From: Roseovarius sp. UBA6167
GTDB lineage: Bacteria > Pseudomonadota > Alphaproteobacteria > Rhodobacterales > Rhodobacteraceae
Length of the DNA: 9,702 nucleotides
Direction of reading: 5' to 3'
Assembly: GCA_002428225.1 (NCBI GenBank)
Contig: DIUD01000083.1
Location: forward strand, 6,610-16,311
Positions within the stretch are counted from its first letter, which is position 1; each line of letters opens with the position of its first letter. The notes under the pieces are model-generated. The model made no database searches, was not told where the DNA came from, and saw nothing but the letters and a program-made list of their open reading frames with translations. Positions 6,812-9,702 of the stretch are shown here, piece after piece. A program made the translations under genes and the position numbers.

Positions 6812-7587
6812 CACGCGGCCGCCGTGCAGATCAGCCGGTAGAGATGCCACGTCGCATGACCCAGAAGCGGCAGCACGATGAACAGCCCCAGAAAGCCCGG
6901 CACAAGCGCCGCGAAGGTCAGCCCGGCAATAAGCGCCGCCCAGGCCAGCATCGCCACAGGGTTTTCCATCACCAGGGTAACGCTTGTCAGCATGGCGGTG
7001 ACGAAATCCACCTCCCGATCCAGCAGGAGCGGCAGCGAGATCACCGTGATCGCGTAGAGAAGCAGCGCAAAAGCGGCCCCCACCCCGCTGCCCACCACCA
7101 ACATGCTCAGCCCCTCGCGCGTCAGATAGACATCAAGCGACGAGGACACGTTGGTCATCTCCGAAAGCCCGAGGAACAGCGCGAATATCATGTGCGCGAG
7201 GAAGAACCAGCACAAGAACACCATGATGATGATGGCACAGATCGAGGGCAGTTGCCGCCGCCTTTGATGCGCGATAACGGCAAGGATCTCGCGCGCCACA
7301 AGCGGCTCTCCCGCGCTCAGCCGGCGGCTCACCTCGTATAGCCCTACAGCGGCAAAGGGCCCCACCAGCGGAAAGCCGACCGCGGCGAAAACCAGCCAGT
7401 AGCTCTTGCCCGTGGCCCATGTAACGCCCGCCAGGACAAGGCCGACAACCACATAGACCCCGGCGAAAAGCACCGCATATCCCGGCGCGCGCCGCATGTC
7501 CGCCCACCCCCGGCGCAGCGCCTCGCCCAGCATGGCAAGGCTCACCTCGCCCATTTCCGGCACACCTTGGGGCCGCGTCACGGTCAT
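6811..7587 (-). CDS. DUF2189 family integral membrane protein
   Basis: Polytopic membrane protein of 258 aa with about six hydrophobic segments, near residues 38-56, 62-82, 114-140, 162-188, 211-229 and 231-243. Family landmarks of DUF2189 are [20 protein letters not shown] (71-90), [17 protein letters not shown] (187-203) with [10 protein letters not shown] (207-216), and the C-terminal [16 protein letters not shown] (236-251). The family has no established function; members are sometimes mislabelled as cytochrome oxidase subunits, which this is not. The ATG at 7587 is preferred over an ATG at 7608 because GGGAGG lies 7 nt before it and a possible promoter places the transcript start inside the longer version. 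It is the first gene of the operon with the serine hydrolase and P450, joined to the hydrolase by TGATG. An inner-membrane scaffold or transporter role for that pathway is a guess. Confidence 0.85.
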   Translation of the reverse strand: MTVTRPQGVPEMGEVSLAMLGEALRRGWADMRRAPGYAVLFAGVYVVVGLVLAGVTWATGKSYWLVFAAVGFPLVGPFAAVGLYEVSRRLSAGEPLVAREILAVIAHQRRRQLPSICAIIIMVFLCWFFLAHMIFALFLGLSEMTNVSSSLDVYLTREGLSMLVVGSGVGAAFALLLYAITVISLPLLLDREVDFVTAMLTSVTLVMENPVAMLAWAALIAGLTFAALVPGFLGLFIVLPLLGHATWHLYRLICTAAA

Positions 7588-7611
7588 CCTCGTCCTCCCG
7601 CTTTTCATGAC

Positions 7612-7639
7612 AGCTTAGCCAGGCCCCCGGCGCGTGCAA
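7612..7639 (-). promoter_or_regulatory. Weak promoter candidate for the DUF2189-hydrolase-P450 operon
   Basis: On the minus strand TTGCAC (7639-7634) and TAAGCT (7617-7612) are spaced by 16 bp. Initiation would fall near 7605, giving an 18-nt leader that contains the GGGAGG ribosome site of the ATG at 7587. Each box matches only 3/6, so this rests mostly on position and fit with the chosen start. Confidence 0.25.
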
Positions 7640-7650
7640 GGATGGAAATC

Positions 7651-7669
7651 AGCCGCACAACTTGCGGCT
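7651..7669 (-). terminator. Hairpin at the end of the thioesterase gene
   Basis: A perfect 6-bp stem, AGCCGC (7651-7656) with GCGGCT (7664-7669), and a 7-nt loop overlaps the TAA stop of the thioesterase gene. On the minus strand it is followed by GATTTCC, only a short T run. It may end the thioesterase transcript before the operon promoter begins, but as an intrinsic terminator it is weak. Confidence 0.35.
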
Positions 7670-8100
7670 TACCTTGGCGGGATCGAATAGGTCACGGTTG
7701 CGCGCGCCACCGGTTCTGCCATGCCCTCGGAGAAAATCAGCACATCGCCAACCGCCAGCATCCGGCCCAGCTTCAACAGCCGGCACTCGCCAATCAGGTC
7801 GGTATTCGCTACGGGCTTGCGCATGAAATCCATCGAACAACTCGTCGTCACCGCCATTGCCTTTGGCCCGACCATCGCCATGACCGCCAGATAAACCGCC
7901 ACATCTGCAAGCGCAAAGGTCGATGGCCCCGAAACCGTGCCGCCCGGACGCAAATGCCGGTCCTCCACCAGCAGGCGCACGGTGATCCGCCGCTCGCCCA
8001 CCTCATCGACGACGAAATCCGACGCGATCTGGGGAAATATCTCCGCGAGGAAGGCTGTCAGTTCCTCCGCCGTCATCTTCACGCCTGTCTTTACATCCAT
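7669..8100 (-). CDS. PaaI-like hotdog-fold acyl-CoA thioesterase
   Basis: Protein of 143 aa, the size of single-domain hotdog thioesterases, which hydrolyse acyl-CoA or aryl-CoA to free acid and CoA in the cytoplasm. The characteristic core is DRHLRPGGTVSGPSTFALAD (residues 47-66), leading into the central hotdog helix, with D66 a likely catalytic residue by family analogy. It is followed by TTSCSMDFMRKPVANTDLIG (85-104), the beta strands that usually line the acyl pocket, and the closing strand EPVARATVTYSIPP. The ATG at 8100 has a strong GGAGG site 6 nt upstream; longer in-frame extensions towards 8388 run through the divergent crotonase gene and are not credible. It is divergently arranged with the crotonase gene across 58 bp, so shared control is possible. 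The natural substrate cannot be told from sequence. Confidence 0.9.
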   Translation of the reverse strand: MDVKTGVKMTAEELTAFLAEIFPQIASDFVVDEVGERRITVRLLVEDRHLRPGGTVSGPSTFALADVAVYLAVMAMVGPKAMAVTTSCSMDFMRKPVANTDLIGECRLLKLGRMLAVGDVLIFSEGMAEPVARATVTYSIPPR

Positions 8101-8158
8101 TTCTTTCCTCCGCCCCGTTGTGCGGCTAAGGTGACACCAATCGACGGAGGGAGACAAG
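8101..8158. promoter_or_regulatory. Divergent promoter region, thioesterase / crotonase
   Basis: The 58-bp gap holds ribosome sites for both genes (CCTCC at 8107-8111 read on minus, GGAGG at 8146-8150 on plus), leaving about 35 bp for promoter and operator elements. TAAGGT at 8127-8132 is a possible plus-strand -10, without a convincing -35. The compactness implies that the two promoters overlap or that the elements extend into the coding sequences. Confidence 0.35.
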
Positions 8159-8944
8159 ATGCCAATTCTCGACCGCAGCGACGAGGGCGCGATCGCGCGC
8201 CTCACCCTGAATTCGCCCGGCAATCTCAACGCGCTCTCGGACGCGATGCTTGCCGCGCTCAAGGCCGAATTCGACCGGCTGGCGGGGGATCGCACGATTC
8301 GGGTGGTCACGCTCGGGGGCGCGGGCAAGGCGTTCTGCGCCGGGCACGATCTCAGGGAAATGCAGGCCGCGCGCCAGGCCCCCGACAAGGGGCGCGCCTA
8401 TTTCGCCGATCTCTTCGCGCGCTGCGCCGCCGTGATGACGGCGATCCGCGACCTGCCCCAGCCGGTGATCGCCGCGCCCCATGGCATCGCCACCGCCGCG
8501 GGCTGCCAGCTCGTGGCCTCCTGCGACATGGCCGTGGCGGCGCATGGCACGCGCTTTGGCGTCAACGGCGTCAATATCGGGCTGTTCTGCTCCACGCCGA
8601 TGGTGGCGCTCTCGCGCAACGTGCCGCGCAAGCAGGCGTTCGAGATGCTCACCACCGGCACCTTCATCGACGCGGAGCGCGCACAGGCGCTCGGCCTCAT
8701 CAACCGCGCCGTGCCCGAAGAGCGGCTCGACGCCGAGGTGACCACGCTGGCCGAAACCGTCGCCGCCAAACTGGGCAGCGCCGTGCGCATCGGCAAACGC
8801 GCCTTTTACGAACAGCTCGAGATGGGGCTTGATGCCGCCTATGCCCATACCGGCGCGGTGATGGTCGAGAACATGCTCGACCGCGACACCGACGAGGGCA
8901 TCGACGCCTTTCTCGACAAGCGCGCGCCCGGCTGGCAGCAATGA
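8159..8944 (+). CDS. Crotonase-family protein, ECHDC3-like (enoyl-CoA hydratase/isomerase fold)
   Basis: Complete 261-aa crotonase-fold protein. The acyl-CoA oxyanion-hole segments are GGAGKAFCAGHDLREM (53-68) and PHGIATAAGCQLVASCDMAV (107-126). The next segment, GVNIGLFCSTPMVALSRNVP (137-156), replaces the usual PExxxGxxPGxGGTQ and closely resembles the ECHDC3 subgroup. By alignment with rat mitochondrial enoyl-CoA hydratase, catalytic Glu144 corresponds to Q117 and Glu164 to G137, so ordinary hydratase chemistry is unlikely. CoA binding and the trimeric crotonase fold should be kept. Automatic annotation would call it enoyl-CoA hydratase; that should be read as a family name only. The start has a GGAGG site 8 nt upstream. 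It is divergent from a thioesterase gene and 42 bp upstream of trmFO. The reaction is unknown; another acyl-CoA conversion or a non-catalytic role are both possible. Confidence 0.92.
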   Translation: MPILDRSDEGAIARLTLNSPGNLNALSDAMLAALKAEFDRLAGDRTIRVVTLGGAGKAFCAGHDLREMQAARQAPDKGRAYFADLFARCAAVMTAIRDLPQPVIAAPHGIATAAGCQLVASCDMAVAAHGTRFGVNGVNIGLFCSTPMVALSRNVPRKQAFEMLTTGTFIDAERAQALGLINRAVPEERLDAEVTTLAETVAAKLGSAVRIGKRAFYEQLEMGLDAAYAHTGAVMVENMLDRDTDEGIDAFLDKRAPGWQQ

Positions 8945-8950
8945 CTCCCC

Positions 8951-8979
8951 TTTTCAAACCCCGCCCATTCGCCTAGATC
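8951..8979 (+). promoter_or_regulatory. Candidate trmFO promoter placing the start site at the ATG
   Basis: TTTTCA (8951-8956, 4/6 to TTGACA) and TAGATC (8974-8979, 3/6 to TATAAT) are spaced 17 bp apart. A start 7-8 nt after the -10 would fall on or next to the A of the trmFO ATG at 8987. This agrees with the absence of a ribosome site, but the boxes are poor matches. Confidence 0.28.
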
Positions 8980-8986
8980 GCGCGGC

Positions 8987-9702
8987 ATGACAGAGGTTCT
9001 CAACATCGTCGGCGGCGGCATGGCCGGGTCCGAGGCCGCCTGGCAGGCCGCCAACATGGGCGTGGACGTCGTGATCCACGAAATGCGCCCCAGGGTGGGA
9101 ACATTCGCGCATCGCACCGGCGATCTGGCCGAAATGGTCTGCTCCAACTCCTTCCGCTCCGATGATGACGAGCACAACGCCGTGGGGCTGCTGCACTGGG
9201 AGATGCGTGCGGCGGGCGGGCTCATCATGGACATGGCCGACCGCCACCGCCTGCCTGCGGGCGGCGCGCTGGCGGTGGACCGCGATGCCTTCTCCGCAGC
9301 GGTGACGGAGCGGCTGCGCGGTCATCCGAAGATCACCGTTCAAACCTCTGAAATCACGTATATTCCCGAGAATGGCCACTGGATCATCGCCACCGGCCCC
9401 CTGACCTCGGACGCGCTCGGCGCCGCCATCGCACACGAGACCGGGCGCGACGCGCTCGCCTTTTTCGACGCCATCGCCCCCATCGTCCATTTCGACAGCA
9501 TCGACATGTCAAAGGCGTGGATGCAATCGCGATACGACAAGGGCGAAACCGACGAAGAACGCACCGCCTATATCAACTGCCCGATGGACAGGGACCAATA
9601 CGAAGCCTTTATCGACGCGCTGCTTGCCGCCGAGAAGACCGAATTTCATGCGGGCGAGACCGCGACATATTTCGACGGCTGCCTGCCCATCGAGGTGATG
9701 GC
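8987..9702 (+). CDS. trmFO: TrmFO, folate/FAD-dependent tRNA (uracil-54-C5)-methyltransferase (partial, C-terminus off right edge)
   Basis: First 238 residues of TrmFO (formerly Gid), a flavoprotein that forms 5-methyluridine at position 54 in the T-loop of tRNA using methylenetetrahydrofolate as carbon donor and FAD/NAD(P)H for reduction. The FAD dinucleotide-binding motif is [18 protein letters not shown] (5-22). Further family motifs are HEMRP (31-35), [11 protein letters not shown] (50-60), [13 protein letters not shown] (174-186), [20 protein letters not shown] (196-215) and [11 protein letters not shown] (228-238). C52 and C232 match the two conserved cysteines implicated in catalysis. 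The reading frame is open to the window edge. The ATG at 8987 fits the family N-terminus, but there is no clear Shine-Dalgarno before it, which may mean a leaderless or weakly initiated message. TrmFO occurs in many Firmicutes and alphaproteobacteria, in place of the SAM-dependent TrmA. Confidence 0.96.
   Translation, partial: MTEVLNIVGGGMAGSEAAWQAANMGVDVVIHEMRPRVGTFAHRTGDLAEMVCSNSFRSDDDEHNAVGLLHWEMRAAGGLIMDMADRHRLPAGGALAVDRDAFSAAVTERLRGHPKITVQTSEITYIPENGHWIIATGPLTSDALGAAIAHETGRDALAFFDAIAPIVHFDSIDMSKAWMQSRYDKGETDEERTAYINCPMDRDQYEAFIDALLAAEKTEFHAGETATYFDGCLPIEVM

Noticed and set aside
8107..8150. Inverted repeat CCTCCG ... CGGAGG as an operator
   Set aside because: The two arms are simply the Shine-Dalgarno sequences of the divergent thioesterase and crotonase genes.
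8101..8388. Longer thioesterase starting at 8388
   Set aside because: The extra 96 residues are antisense to the crotonase coding sequence, and the ATG at 8100 has a strong GGAGG site and matches the family length.

Overview
The window reads as chromosomal DNA of a high-GC alphaproteobacterium, most likely a Rhodobacterales/Roseobacter-type bacterium. I infer this from the GC-rich third positions, an alphaproteobacterial-style HspQ, a TrmFO-type (folate-dependent) tRNA methyltransferase, and an adjacent STAS/anti-sigma kinase pair like RbaV/RbaW of Rhodobacter capsulatus. It holds eleven protein genes, two of them cut by the window edges. I see no tRNA, rRNA, CRISPR array, insertion sequence or obvious sign of recent transfer.

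Layout. (1) 1-962, minus: thiolase, with its C-terminus beyond the left edge. (2) 963-1064: AT-rich divergent intergenic region. (3) 1065-1881, plus: a STAS anti-anti-sigma factor followed by a HATPase anti-sigma kinase, a partner-switch pair. (4) 2135-3712, plus: a gamma-glutamyltransferase-family Ntn-hydrolase with its catalytic Thr but without the expected gamma-glutamyl-binding residues. (5) 3738-4064, minus: hspQ, convergent with the previous gene. (6) 4221-7587, minus: a tight three-gene operon in the order DUF2189 membrane protein, membrane-anchored GHSSG serine hydrolase, cytochrome P450, joined by TGATG and ATGA stop/start overlaps. (7) 7669-8100, minus: hotdog (PaaI-like) thioesterase, divergent from (8) 8159-8944, plus: an ECHDC3-like crotonase lacking both hydratase glutamates. 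(9) 8987-9702, plus: the N-terminal part of trmFO.

How they fit together. Thiolase, thioesterase and crotonase point to acyl-CoA metabolism, though they are not in one operon. The STAS/kinase pair probably controls a sigma factor or other target encoded elsewhere. The least understood unit is the DUF2189-hydrolase-P450 operon. Its coupled translation argues for a shared job, perhaps hydrolysis and oxidation of a membrane-associated or lipophilic substrate, but the sequence names neither substrate nor redox partner. Most of the rest is ordinary housekeeping or metabolic content.
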